Translations under genes and position numbers: made by a program | Notes under the pieces: generated by a model | What the model was told of the DNA's origin: nothing | What the model saw: the letters and a program-made list of their open reading frames with translations, nothing else | Database searches by the model: none | In this document: in pieces, positions 16,018 through 24,314 of the stretch | How positions within the stretch are numbered: position 1 is the stretch's first letter | Layout: each line of letters begins with the position of its first letter | Source: Clostridia bacterium | GTDB taxonomy: Bacteria; Bacillota; Clostridia; Christensenellales; Pumilibacteraceae | DNA: 64,000 nucleotides | Assembly (NCBI GenBank): GCA_017500845.1 | Contig: JAFVXY010000007.1 | Span: 1-64,000, forward strand | Reading direction: 5' to 3'

Positions 16018-16950
16018 ATGTACGGATACGTTGTTCCACCTTCTTCGGTTACGTCGCAGGAGCTTACGTTGTTCAATGCCTTTTATTGCGGCTTGTGTAT
16101 ACGCACCGGTAAGCTTATGGGTCAGAGGGCAAGGCTAACCACAAATTTTGATATGACCTTTCTAAACGTCCTTTTGCACGATCTGCTTTCGCAAAGCGTT
16201 GAATTTAAGGCGACTACGTGCTTGCTCTCGCCGTTTAGAAAAAAAGCGGTTGTGGATGCAAATCCCCTTTTGGATAAAATCGCCGCAGTCAATATTATTC
16301 TCAGCTACTATAAGGCTACGGACGGAATAATTGACGGTGAGGGGCTAAGGTATAGGGTGGCTCGCAGTTCACTTGCCTCTGCGTACGAAAAGAGCAAGAA
16401 AATATTACCACGTGCCGACGAAATCGTGTCGGCAGGCTACGAGCGCTTGCGTAAGTTGGAGAGTGCTAACGCCGTTGGTATAGATAAGGTAAGTGATGCG
16501 TTTGCCGGTATGATGCAAAGCTTAGCGCAGCTGTTGCTCGGAGAAAAAGCAAGCGAAAACAGCTTGCGACTTATCTATAATATAGGTAAGTTCGTATATC
16601 TTGCCGATGCTCTCGACGATATAGACGAGGATGCAAGGGCAAAAAGATACAACCCTTTTTTGGCGCAACTTGGGTATAAAAGCCGAATAAGCTTTTTGAC
16701 AGAAAATAAGGAATATTTAGAGCGTTGCTTTAATATGACTGTCAATAGGGCGATCGAGTGCTTCAACGGTCTTGACTTTACCCAAAGCTACGATTTGTTG
16801 CGCGGTATTGTTTATTATGGGCTTAGGCAAAAAACACATCAGCTGTTGTCAAGCAAAAAAAAGCTTAAAAAGCCGATAATAAAAGCGGACGTAAAGGTGG
16901 CAAAAAGAAAGAAGCATAAAGAAAATACGCTTATTGAGGAGAATAAATGA
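16018..16950 (+). CDS. DUF5685 family protein
   Basis: 310 residues, soluble and largely helical. The N-terminus MYGYVVPPSS ... AFYCGLCIRTGKLMGQRARLTTNFDMTFLNVLL matches DUF5685, with the invariant CGLC. An Asp-rich DALDDIDEDARAKRYNP motif sits near residue 200-215 and resembles metal-binding helices of terpenoid-synthase-like folds; that comparison is only structural speculation. A lysine-rich tail ends the protein. It overlaps the J-like gene by four bases (ATGA), a pairing seen in other Clostridia. Confidence 0.75.
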   Translation: MYGYVVPPSSVTSQELTLFNAFYCGLCIRTGKLMGQRARLTTNFDMTFLNVLLHDLLSQSVEFKATTCLLSPFRKKAVVDANPLLDKIAAVNIILSYYKATDGIIDGEGLRYRVARSSLASAYEKSKKILPRADEIVSAGYERLRKLESANAVGIDKVSDAFAGMMQSLAQLLLGEKASENSLRLIYNIGKFVYLADALDDIDEDARAKRYNPFLAQLGYKSRISFLTENKEYLERCFNMTVNRAIECFNGLDFTQSYDLLRGIVYYGLRQKTHQLLSSKKKLKKPIIKADVKVAKRKKHKENTLIEENK

Positions 16951-17531
16951 ACCCATACGAGATTTTAAATATGTCTGAGGATGCCGATTTCGAAACATTA
17001 AAGGCAAGATACGAGAAGCTTAGGGCCGTTTATGGAGAGGAGCGCTTCTTGCCCGGCGAGGAAGGTGCCGAGGGTGCACGCAAGCTTACTCAGCTTGAGG
17101 ATGCGTGGCGTATTATTCTTGACAAAAAAAGAATCAAGGACGACGAGGAAAAATACGGAATGGGCTACGCTTACGTCGAACAAATGGTTAAGGCAAGTAG
17201 GTACGACGATGCGCAGGCAAGACTTGATTCTATTTCTAACCGTGACGGTGAGTGGCATTACTACCAGGCATTGGTTTACTACAAAAGAGAATGGTTAAAC
17301 GATAGCCTTACGCACCTCGAAGAAGCGGTAAGGCTTAGTCCCAACAACGAAAAGTATAGGGACTCTCTTGCCAAAATGAAGCAGGTGCTTGGTAGCTCTC
17401 AAACTCCGCCCGAGGACCTCGGAGCAAGGCAGGGTGTTAACGGTAGCACCTACGTGGGCGGCAATTGCCTAAACAACTGCTGTACGGCGCTTTGCTGTGC
17501 GGAATGCCTCAGCATGTGCTGTTGTAGATAA
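16947..17531 (+). CDS. J-domain-like protein with TPR-like middle and cysteine-rich tail
   Basis: 194 residues. The start NPYEILNMSEDADFETLKARY resembles the first two helices of a J domain, but the HPD motif is missing (VYGEERF instead), so DnaK stimulation is unlikely. The middle (about 95-150) looks like two TPR-type helical hairpins. The last 22 residues hold nine cysteines (NNCC, LCC, EC, MCCC), suggesting metal binding or lipid/membrane attachment. Translationally coupled to DUF5685. Function unknown; probably an adaptor working with that protein. Confidence 0.7.
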   Translation: MNPYEILNMSEDADFETLKARYEKLRAVYGEERFLPGEEGAEGARKLTQLEDAWRIILDKKRIKDDEEKYGMGYAYVEQMVKASRYDDAQARLDSISNRDGEWHYYQALVYYKREWLNDSLTHLEEAVRLSPNNEKYRDSLAKMKQVLGSSQTPPEDLGARQGVNGSTYVGGNCLNNCCTALCCAECLSMCCCR

Positions 17532-17538
17532 AGAAGAT

Positions 17539-18048
17539 ATGAGTACGCGCGGTTTGGCATTCGGCGGAGTGATGTGTGCACTTGGTAGTGTATGCATCGT
17601 ATTGTCAACGCTTTTTCATATAATTTCGCCGCTAATCGTTGCGAGTGTGTTTTTTTGCATAAGCGCAAAAAGAGGAGGCTCGCTTTGTGGCGTGCTCGTG
17701 GTTATCACCGCTAATCTTATAGGATTTTTTATAGGCGGATTAGGCGGTGGTGAAATTCTTTTCAGCGTGCTATTGTTTTCGCCGCTATCCATAATCGTGT
17801 CTCTTACGGCAAGACTCAACAGGGGCGTGGCGCAAATAGCAATAAGGACTGTAATAATTGCGGCGTTCTCGCTTGCTATATATATATTGTTCGCAACCGC
17901 GCTTAAAGACGTCGTGGGGATGCAGGACGAATTTGGTTTAGGCGTGTACGCGTTTGGAGCAATATGGACTTTGGTTCTGACAATTTTTGGCTTTGCGCTT
18001 GATAGAGGGGCAACCATTATTCTAAAGAGGTTTACAAAAAATGATTAA
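17539..18048 (+). CDS. Polytopic membrane protein of unknown function
   Basis: 169 residues from ATG 17539; the longer frame from 17497 would overlap the upstream cysteine tail. About five hydrophobic helices with glycine-rich turns (FFIGGLGGGEILFS). No conserved motif recognised; the size and shape would fit a small transporter component, but I cannot support that. It overlaps the next membrane protein gene by eight bases. Confidence 0.6.
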   Translation: MSTRGLAFGGVMCALGSVCIVLSTLFHIISPLIVASVFFCISAKRGGSLCGVLVVITANLIGFFIGGLGGGEILFSVLLFSPLSIIVSLTARLNRGVAQIAIRTVIIAAFSLAIYILFATALKDVVGMQDEFGLGVYAFGAIWTLVLTIFGFALDRGATIILKRFTKND

Positions 18049-18745
18049 AAAATGGCGTAACGGTATTATAATATATTTAATTGTCACCATAGTTACGGCT
18101 GTGATGGGCTATTATTTCTACGCCAGCTTTCAGGAAACTAACGACGAGATGGCAACGCTAAAAAGCCAAGGCGTGCTTGTCGAGGCGCAAATGCATAAGC
18201 TTAGCGGCGTTACCTATACCGACGAAGGCTCGTACAAGTGGGGTTACGTTTTGCCGATAGAAATGGAAAGAGAATATCCTACCGACGGATCGACTATAAA
18301 AACCTACACTAAGGCGGAGGCCGAGGCGATGGGTAATAAGGTTTGGGTGTACTATATGTTCGACGCCGACGGCAACCTTATTACTTACGACAAGGAGTAC
18401 GTGGACAACTTTACCCCGTGGGAAACGTCGCAAAGCACTTTGCTTTGGATCGTAAGCGGCCTTGCGTTTATCGCGGTCTTGTACTTTGTTGGGCGTATCG
18501 TCTTTATGGTGGTTGTTTTGCGCAAGGGCGAGGAAAGCATCGGACGGTTCGAGGAAGCCTTCCACAGCAAGATGGGCTCCAATAAGTACTATAAGGTAAA
18601 ATATTCTTTTGTTCGTGACGGCGAAGAGGTTATAGCTACCTCTCCCAACATATACGACGGACGAGAGGTTGATAGGATTAAGGACAGCGGATCGTTTAGA
18701 GTGCGTTATATCGGCAAGTACTCATATATAGACCAAAGATTTTAA
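18041..18745 (+). CDS. DUF3592-like membrane protein
   Basis: 234 residues. One N-terminal helix (about 8-27), an extracytoplasmic domain with VEAQMHKLSGVTYTDEGSY, a second helix near 135-160, then a domain ending FRVRYIGKYSYIDQ. The two-helix layout and the closing VRY motif are those of DUF3592. Function unknown. Last gene before the ribosomal-protein promoter. Confidence 0.65.
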   Translation: MIKKWRNGIIIYLIVTIVTAVMGYYFYASFQETNDEMATLKSQGVLVEAQMHKLSGVTYTDEGSYKWGYVLPIEMEREYPTDGSTIKTYTKAEAEAMGNKVWVYYMFDADGNLITYDKEYVDNFTPWETSQSTLLWIVSGLAFIAVLYFVGRIVFMVVVLRKGEESIGRFEEAFHSKMGSNKYYKVKYSFVRDGEEVIATSPNIYDGREVDRIKDSGSFRVRYIGKYSYIDQRF

Positions 18746-18870
18746 TTTAGCGAGATATAGCTATATTTTATATAAATCTTTATATCAATTGCCCATTGCT
18801 TCCGTGCATTTTGTTTTTGGCACAATATATTGAGATTAGCAAAAAAAATTTTGTAAAAGGCAGTAAAATG

Positions 18871-18900
18871 CTTGACATATTTAGACCGATAATGATATCA
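18871..18900 (+). promoter_or_regulatory. Sigma-A promoter of the rpmG-secE-nusG unit
   Basis: TTGACA (18871-18876), 18-base spacer, TATCAT (18895-18900). The 125 bases between the previous gene and this promoter show only AT-rich sequence with a weak ATATAG/CTATAT hairpin. Confidence 0.75.
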
Positions 18901-18908
18901 TTTATAAG

Positions 18909-18932
18909 CGCCACCTATGCGGTGGTGTTTTT
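18909..18932 (+). terminator. Possible attenuator in the rpmG leader
   Basis: CGCCACC (18909-18915) pairs with GGTGGTG (18921-18927), loop TATGC, then TTTTT. The hairpin starts within a few bases of the predicted transcription start, so it would act on almost every initiating polymerase. Confidence 0.5.
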
Positions 18933-18954
18933 ATAGTGTAGAGGAGTGACGAAC

Positions 18955-19104
18955 ATGAGAACCAGAATTACCTTGGCATGCACCGAATGCAAGCAGAGAA
19001 ATTATGACGACATGAAGAACAAGAAGAACGATCCCGACAGAATTGAGCTTAAAAAGTACTGCCGTTTCTGCCGCAAGCATACCGTTCATAAGGAAACCAA
19101 ATAA
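18955..19104 (+). CDS. rpmG: 50S ribosomal protein L33
   Basis: 49 residues: [17 protein letters not shown] at the start, with zinc-ribbon cysteines at 9, 12, 36 and 39 (ACTEC, CRFC), so the zinc-binding (C+) form. ATG 18955 follows GAGGAG. Usual place in front of secE-nusG. A 50S subunit protein near the E site. Confidence 0.95.
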   Translation: MRTRITLACTECKQRNYDDMKNKKNDPDRIELKKYCRFCRKHTVHKETK

Positions 19105-19115
19105 GGAGCACGGCT

Positions 19116-19394
19116 GTGGAGAAAAACAAAAACAAGCCGGAAGTTAAGAATAAGCAACCTAAAAAGCGTGGCAAGCTTGGCACTTTTTTTAGAGAAGCTT
19201 TTTCGGAAATGAAAAAGGTTGAATGGCCTAAATTTGCAACCGTTCTTAAAACGACCTTAATCGTGCTCGGCGTAGTTGCCGCTTTCTTGGTGGTAATGTT
19301 CGTATTCGACATGGTTTTGGCTGTAGGAAACGATGCGTTGCTTCTTAAGGACATCGACCCGATTGGTATGATTACCGGAGCGTTAAAGCGATGA
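19116..19394 (+). CDS. secE: Preprotein translocase subunit SecE
   Basis: 92 residues. Basic N-terminal tail, amphipathic segment FFREAFSEMKKVEWPKF (the conserved hinge with WP) and one membrane helix, the minimal SecE of Gram-positive bacteria. Stabilises SecY in the membrane. GTG 19116 follows AAGGAG. Overlaps nusG by four bases. Confidence 0.95.
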   Translation: MEKNKNKPEVKNKQPKKRGKLGTFFREAFSEMKKVEWPKFATVLKTTLIVLGVVAAFLVVMFVFDMVLAVGNDALLLKDIDPIGMITGALKR

Positions 19395-19927
19395 GTGTAA
19401 ATTTAGAAGAAGCAAAGTGGTATGTTTTGCACACCTATTCTGGCTACGAGAATATGGTAAAGGACAATCTTGAAATGGTCTTTACCAAGAACGGCAAAAG
19501 GGATAGGCTTGTAGAAATTACCATTCCCTTAGAGGACGTCGTAGAGGAAAAGAACGGCACGCGCAAGATTGTTCAGCGCAGAATGTTCCCTTGCTACGTG
19601 CTTATAAAGATGGTTTACGACAACTCGATGTGGCACATGATTGTCAACACCCGTGGCGTAACCGGCTTTGTAGGTCCGATGGGTCGTCCTATTCCTCTTA
19701 CCGATGACGAGGTTAGGCGTATGCACCTCGAGAAGATTGTTGTGGACACCGAGTTTAAGGTGGGCGACAAGGTTACCGTCGTTGACGGTGCTCTCGAAGG
19801 CTTCGTTGGAGATATCGAGTCCATCAACGCTGCCGCAGGTAAGTGCAAGGTAGTAGTAAGCATGTTCGGTAGGGCAACACCCGTAGAACTTGAGCTTAAT
19901 CAGATTCAACTGATAGAAAACATGTAA
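19391..19927 (+). CDS. nusG: Transcription termination/antitermination factor NusG
   Basis: 178 residues. N-terminal NGN domain (KWYVLHTYSGYENMVKDNLE, FPCYVLIKM) and C-terminal KOW domain (VGDKVTVVDGALEGFVGDIESI). Binds RNA polymerase and couples it to ribosomes or pausing signals. ATG overlaps the secE stop codon. Confidence 0.96.
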   Translation: MSVNLEEAKWYVLHTYSGYENMVKDNLEMVFTKNGKRDRLVEITIPLEDVVEEKNGTRKIVQRRMFPCYVLIKMVYDNSMWHMIVNTRGVTGFVGPMGRPIPLTDDEVRRMHLEKIVVDTEFKVGDKVTVVDGALEGFVGDIESINAAAGKCKVVVSMFGRATPVELELNQIQLIENM

Positions 19928-19936
19928 TATTCGATC

Positions 19937-19963
19937 AGGGAGGACGCAAGTCCGTCAGTACCT
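19937..19963 (+). promoter_or_regulatory. Candidate ribosomal-protein autoregulatory leader before rplK
   Basis: GGAC-GCAA-GTCC hairpin (19942-19953) set on an AGG/CCT helix (19937-19939 with 19961-19963) with a lopsided internal loop. Helix-loop-helix shape and place just before rplK-rplA would fit an L1 binding site. Covariation not tested. Confidence 0.4.
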
Positions 19964-20001
19964 CGATTGTTTATAAATAAATAAGCAAGGAGAAAACTTT
20001 A

Positions 20002-20427
20002 ATGGCAAAGAAAATCACAGCTATGGTAAAGCTGCAGCTTCCCGCCGGCAAGGCAACCCCGGGACCCCCGGTTGGTTCCAGCCTCGGACCTCACGGTATC
20101 AATATTCCGGGCTTTACCAAGGAATTCAACGAAAAGACTAGGGGCCAAGAAGGCTTGATAATTCCCGTAGTTATCACCATCTATGCAGACCGTTCGTTCA
20201 CCTTCGTACTCAAGACTCCCCCCGCGGCAGTTCTTATCAAGAAGGCTTGCAAGATCGAATCCGGCTCCGCTAAGCCCAACAAGGACAAGGTAGCAAAGAT
20301 TACCAAGGCTCAGGTCGAGGAAATCGCTAAGCTTAAGATGCCCGACTTAAATGCAGCTTCGCTCGAGAGCGCTTGCAGCATGATAGCCGGTACCGCACGC
20401 AGCATGGGCGTTGTGGTAGTGGACTAA
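20002..20427 (+). CDS. rplK: 50S ribosomal protein L11
   Basis: 141 residues, full length. [29 protein letters not shown] is the diagnostic N-terminal stretch; the C-terminal rRNA-binding domain ends ARSMGVVVV. Part of the GTPase-associated centre. AAGGAG ribosome site. Confidence 0.97.
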   Translation: MAKKITAMVKLQLPAGKATPGPPVGSSLGPHGINIPGFTKEFNEKTRGQEGLIIPVVITIYADRSFTFVLKTPPAAVLIKKACKIESGSAKPNKDKVAKITKAQVEEIAKLKMPDLNAASLESACSMIAGTARSMGVVVVD

Positions 20428-20437
20428 GGAGGGAGTT

Positions 20438-21124
20438 ATGAAGCACGGAAAGAATTACCGCAATAGCATTAAGGAAATCGATATCAAAGAGGTTTACGAG
20501 CCGGCAGATGCAATGAAGCATGTTGTTGCTTCGGCTAAGGCTAAGTTCGACGAAACCATCGAGCTTCACGTTCGTCTCGGCGTTGACCCCCGTCAAGCTG
20601 ACCAACAGGTTCGTGGCACCGTAGTTTTGCCCAACGGAACAGGTAAGACCGTAAAGGTACTTGTTATCGCAAAGGGCGACAAGGCTGATGCAGCTCTTGC
20701 AGCAGGCGCAGATATCGTAGGCGCAGAAGAAATCATCGCTAAGATCCAAAATGAGAACTTCCTTGATTTCGACGTGTGCATCACCAGCCCCGATATGATG
20801 GGTCAAATGGGTAGAGTAGCAAGAATACTTGGTCCCAAGGGTCTTATGCCCTCGCCCAAGTCGGGTACTGTTACTACCGATATCGCAAAGGCAGTAAAGG
20901 AAACCAAGGCAGGTAAGGTAGAGTACAGAGTTGACAAAACCGCTATTATCCACTGCCCCATCGGCAAAAAGTCGTTTGGCGACGAGAAGCTTCTTGAGAA
21001 CTTCAATTCTTTGATGGAAGCAATCGTAAAGGCAAAGCCGGCAGCCGCAAAGGGTACCTATATCCGCAGCGTAACCGCTTCGGCAACCATGGGCCCCGGC
21101 ATCAAGGTATACTACAGAGTATAA
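20438..21124 (+). CDS. rplA: 50S ribosomal protein L1
   Basis: 228 residues. Seen: [26 protein letters not shown] and [17 protein letters not shown], both characteristic. Builds the L1 stalk and in many bacteria represses its own rplKA mRNA. Ten bases after rplK with GGAGG. Confidence 0.97.
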   Translation: MKHGKNYRNSIKEIDIKEVYEPADAMKHVVASAKAKFDETIELHVRLGVDPRQADQQVRGTVVLPNGTGKTVKVLVIAKGDKADAALAAGADIVGAEEIIAKIQNENFLDFDVCITSPDMMGQMGRVARILGPKGLMPSPKSGTVTTDIAKAVKETKAGKVEYRVDKTAIIHCPIGKKSFGDEKLLENFNSLMEAIVKAKPAAAKGTYIRSVTASATMGPGIKVYYRV

Positions 21125-21149
21125 CAAACAGTATTTAATTTAAGGAAAC

Positions 21150-21275
21150 CGTAGAAAGTAAGTAGCCGCAAGGTTATAATTCGCAAGAGCTTACCGAGGC
21201 AACCGACAAAAAAGACCGTTTTATCACAGTTTTTTCGTCCGACCTCGTGGCTTTATGCGAGGTCGGATTTTCTTA
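21150..21275 (+). promoter_or_regulatory. L10 ribosomal-protein leader with attenuator
   Basis: The segment before rplJ carries the CTTACCGAGGC element (21189-21200) and preceding paired region typical of the Bacillota L10 leader, followed by a strong terminator. L10(L12)4 binding to the leader would favour termination and so balance L10/L12 supply. Confidence 0.75.
21238..21273 (+). terminator. Attenuator hairpin in the L10 leader
   Basis: Perfect 10-base stem TCCGACCTCG (21238-21247) with CGAGGTCGGA (21258-21267), followed by TTTTCTT. Confidence 0.85.
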
Positions 21276-21307
21276 TAATGAATAAAAAATATAAGGAGGA
21301 ATAAGTT

Positions 21308-21826
21308 TTGGCTAAAGAAGTTAAGGAGCTCCAAAAAGAAAACGAAGCACTCAAGCTCAAGATGGAACAAGTTGCCGCTTTAGAGGAAAAAGTTAAGAGT
21401 GCAGCCGGTATTGTAGTTGTAGATTACCGCGGAATCACCGTAGAAGAAGACACCAAGCTTCGTACTGCTCTTCGTGAAGCAGGCGTAGAGTACAAGGTAA
21501 TCAAGAACAGACTCATTTTGAGAGCATTCAAAAATTCGGGTTATGAAGGCTTGGACAGCGTTTTCGAAGGTCCTACCGCAGTAGCGTTCTCGTACGACGA
21601 TGCGACCGCTCCGGCAAGAATCATCAGCGAAAACAGCAAAAAGCTTAACAAGCTTGCAATAAAGGGTGGCGTTGTAGAAAATCAAGTTATGGACGCCGCA
21701 GGTATTACCAAAATCGCATCCATTCCGTCCAAGACCGTACTTATTGGACAGTTGTTGGGATTGCTTACCTCGCCCATGCGCAGCCTTGCTGTTGCACTTA
21801 ACGAGGTTGCAAAGAAGCAGGCATAA
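21308..21826 (+). CDS. rplJ: 50S ribosomal protein L10
   Basis: 172 residues from TTG 21308, selected because AAGGAGG lies eight bases upstream; the internal ATG 21362 lacks a ribosome site. The family core GIVVVDYRGITVEEDTKLR is preceded by about ten residues more than in Bacillus L10, giving a charged, probably coiled N-terminal helix. C-terminal helices bind L7/L12 dimers. Controlled by the leader just upstream. Confidence 0.95.
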   Translation: MAKEVKELQKENEALKLKMEQVAALEEKVKSAAGIVVVDYRGITVEEDTKLRTALREAGVEYKVIKNRLILRAFKNSGYEGLDSVFEGPTAVAFSYDDATAPARIISENSKKLNKLAIKGGVVENQVMDAAGITKIASIPSKTVLIGQLLGLLTSPMRSLAVALNEVAKKQA

Positions 21827-21879
21827 TAATTGCTTCACAAAAATATTAAAAACAAAAATCATTAAGGAGAAAAATAAAA

Positions 21880-22254
21880 ATGGCTGATTTGAATAAGATG
21901 TTAGAAGAAATTAAGGGTCTTTCGGTTCTTGAGCTTAACGAGCTTGTTAAGATGATCGAAAACGAGTTTGGCGTTTCCGCAGCTGCTATGGCTGTTGCTG
22001 CTCCCGCTGCTGGCGCTGCTGCTGCTCCCGCTGAGGAAGAGCAGACCGAGTTCACCGTAGTTCTTAAGGAATTCGGTGCAAACAAGATTGGCGTTATCAA
22101 GGTTGTTCGTGAAATCACCGGTCTTGGTCTTGGCGATGCTAAGGCACTTGTTGAAGGCGCTCCCAGCACCATCAAGGAAGGCATCAGCAAGGATGCTGCT
22201 AAGGAAATCGAAACCAAGCTTAAGGATGCTGGCGCAGTAGTTGAGCTTAAATAA
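21880..22254 (+). CDS. rplL: 50S ribosomal protein L7/L12
   Basis: 124 residues. N-terminal dimer domain, alanine/proline hinge ([15 protein letters not shown]) and C-terminal factor-binding domain ([27 protein letters not shown]). Stalk protein recruiting translation GTPases. AAGGAG ribosome site. Confidence 0.97.
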   Translation: MADLNKMLEEIKGLSVLELNELVKMIENEFGVSAAAMAVAAPAAGAAAAPAEEEQTEFTVVLKEFGANKIGVIKVVREITGLGLGDAKALVEGAPSTIKEGISKDAAKEIETKLKDAGAVVELK

Positions 22255-22285
22255 TTATTCCTTACAAATAACAAAACAACAAAAA

Positions 22286-22310
22286 ACGGAGATACGTATC
22301 TCCGTTTTTT
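22286..22310 (+). terminator. Terminator after rplL
   Basis: ACGGAGATAC/GTATCTCCGT, a perfect 20-base palindrome (22286-22305), followed by T's. Confidence 0.92.
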
Positions 22311-22331
22311 TGTTGTAAATTAAATAAAATA

Positions 22332-22360
22332 GGCAGGGTGATAAGGATTTCACGCCTGCC
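22332..22360 (-). terminator. Terminator of the DUF6273 gene
   Basis: GGCAGGGTGA (22332-22341) pairs with TCACGCCTGCC (22350-22360) with one bulge; on the minus strand it is followed by TATTTTATTT. Confidence 0.75.
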
Positions 22361-22392
22361 ATTTTGTATGTATTTTGTTTTATTGCGGCATT

Positions 22393-24111
22393 TTACGCAA
22401 GGTCTATCCAAATAAGCGGCACAATTCCGCAATTGTTAGTGTAAAGCTTCCTAAACGGCTCGTAATAGTAGAGGCTATAAACGGGCGGCGAAACAAGCAA
22501 GGATTTGTTGTAAAAGGTAATATCAATCGGTCCGTTTAACCAAAGGTTATGATTGCTTTCTTTTGACATCTTCGGCAGGTGATCTTTGCATTGCTTTATT
22601 TCATTTACGTTGGGAAGAACGGCGTAATCAATATCTGCTGTTTTGTCATTGGATAGCGGACACAAAAGCGAGCGTTCTTCGTCCGTAAACAGCGCAGTAA
22701 GCATACTTGTATTCATCCATCGGCGCAGCTCGCTATTTATCCAGGTCAAGCAATCGTAGCCCTCTTGTTCAAAGGGGTGGTACGGTCTAAAAGTCAAAAC
22801 GCGCGTTGCAATCAAGCAAATCTTACTGCCTTGCTCGGCTATTTTCAGCCACTGCACGGGATCGCCCGAGCGCACGTATGGCGTACCGGGAAGCGGCACG
22901 ATGCTGTCGTAAGGGTCTTTTCCGTCTTTTGGGAATACGCCAAACGTAACGGTTTGACTGTTTTTGAGCTGCTGTGCAATGCGTTGCTTTGTGGGTAGGT
23001 ATGGCAAAAGCTTATCGCATTTTTCAACGGCGGACATAGCGATTGCGGCTATACCCATAAAAACGGTTGATTGTCCGACTGCGGCGGCGCTTTTTTGGCT
23101 TGCGTTAATAATTTTCATTGCGCTTTCGTCATTAAGCATCGCATAGAGCGCGGCAGGAGCTTTTACAACGATTCTAAGAATCTCGTGGTTTTTAAGCAGG
23201 CAAAGCGGTTCTTTGTCGCTATCGTATTGTTTAATTTCATAATCCTCACGCAAAGAAGCAAAAACGTCCAAGCTGTTATTTGCGTCGTCCTTTTTGGGTA
23301 GAAACTGCTCAAGAATTAAAGTTATTTTGCATTTCGTCAGTTCCGCCATTGCTTTTTGCAAAGCGGCTTCATGCTCTCTTAATTCGTTTTCAAGGCTGGC
23401 AAGGCGCTTGGTGTCTGACTCGATTTCCGCAGTAAGCTCACGCTTTCGCTTACCCTTGAATATACCAAGAGAGTTGCGCTCGGCGGTCTTTTGGGGAATG
23501 CTCGCATTAAGCTCGGATATCATAACCTTTCCCATATTGATACCAAGGTTAAGCGATTGTATTTTTTGCTCCATTTCAACCTTAAATTTGTTAGAAGCGT
23601 CAATGAGCTTGCACATTTTATCTAAACCCTTCTCGTGATAGAACTTAACGACGGGAGCGGCTTCAAAAATAGTATTAGCTCTATCCTCGGCATCGGCAAA
23701 GCTATCTACCTCGCAGAAAAGCTTGTATGCATCAAAAAGCTGAATTATGGTTGAGGCATCTTTTTCGATTTCAACAGCCTTATTGTACGTGGCTTCCGCA
23801 CGGTCACGACCATCTGCCAAGGCTTGTAGCGCATCGTGAAGCTCGTCCTCGGCAAAACGTAATGCCTTTACAAAATCCGGGTGATCGGTATATGACTTTT
23901 CAAAAAGCCTAAGGTCATAAAGATCGTCCATGTTCATAGATATAACCAATTTTCCAAGATATGCAAAGGGAGATCTTGCATTTTTATCAAGCACCTTTTC
24001 AAAGTAGGTAAGAGCGTTTTTGCGATCTCCGTCCTCGAGGTAGAGGTAGGCTCTGTCGAGAAGTGAATCACTCTTACACGCTTGTTCAAAATTCTTTTTT
24101 ACAGTAACCAT
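22393..24111 (-). CDS. TPR/coiled-coil protein with C-terminal DUF6273 domain
   Basis: 572 residues from ATG 24111, chosen because AAGGACG lies upstream and the longer frame would reach into the promoter. N-terminal TPR-like repeats (RAYLYLEDGDRKNALTYFEKVLDKN), a coiled coil around residues 185-265, a middle helical part, then DUF6273 (VTFGVFPKDG ... PVQWLKIAEQ ... RPYHPFEQEGYDCLTWINSELRRWMN). DUF6273 is common in gut Clostridia and of unknown function, probably carbohydrate- or ligand-related by its fold family. No signal peptide, so cytoplasmic. Single gene with its own promoter. Confidence 0.75.
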   Translation of the reverse strand: MVTVKKNFEQACKSDSLLDRAYLYLEDGDRKNALTYFEKVLDKNARSPFAYLGKLVISMNMDDLYDLRLFEKSYTDHPDFVKALRFAEDELHDALQALADGRDRAEATYNKAVEIEKDASTIIQLFDAYKLFCEVDSFADAEDRANTIFEAAPVVKFYHEKGLDKMCKLIDASNKFKVEMEQKIQSLNLGINMGKVMISELNASIPQKTAERNSLGIFKGKRKRELTAEIESDTKRLASLENELREHEAALQKAMAELTKCKITLILEQFLPKKDDANNSLDVFASLREDYEIKQYDSDKEPLCLLKNHEILRIVVKAPAALYAMLNDESAMKIINASQKSAAAVGQSTVFMGIAAIAMSAVEKCDKLLPYLPTKQRIAQQLKNSQTVTFGVFPKDGKDPYDSIVPLPGTPYVRSGDPVQWLKIAEQGSKICLIATRVLTFRPYHPFEQEGYDCLTWINSELRRWMNTSMLTALFTDEERSLLCPLSNDKTADIDYAVLPNVNEIKQCKDHLPKMSKESNHNLWLNGPIDITFYNKSLLVSPPVYSLYYYEPFRKLYTNNCGIVPLIWIDLA

Positions 24112-24145
24112 AAAAATTCGTCCGTCCTTACATAAATGTAAATAT

Positions 24146-24174
24146 ATTTTAGCACAAGGCGCAAAAAATGTCAA
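24146..24174 (-). promoter_or_regulatory. Sigma-A promoter of the DUF6273 gene
   Basis: On the minus strand: TTGACA (24174-24169), 17-base spacer, TAAAAT (24151-24146). Confidence 0.8.
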
Positions 24175-24279
24175 TAGCAAAAAATTAGTTGCATGATTAT
24201 TAGTCAAAAGCGTTATGCCCGTGGCTTATGGACAGTAAAATTTTATTTATTGCGGAATGATTAGTTTTGGCGTAAATTA

Positions 24280-24308
24280 TTGACATCAAGCCACAATTTA
24301 TGTATAAT
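24280..24308 (+). promoter_or_regulatory. Consensus sigma-A promoter overlapping the tilS 5' end
   Basis: TTGACA (24280-24285), 17-base spacer, TATAAT (24303-24308). Six bases later is GTG 24315, in frame with tilS. The expected start point coincides with that codon. Confidence 0.8.
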
Positions 24309-24314
24309 ATTATC

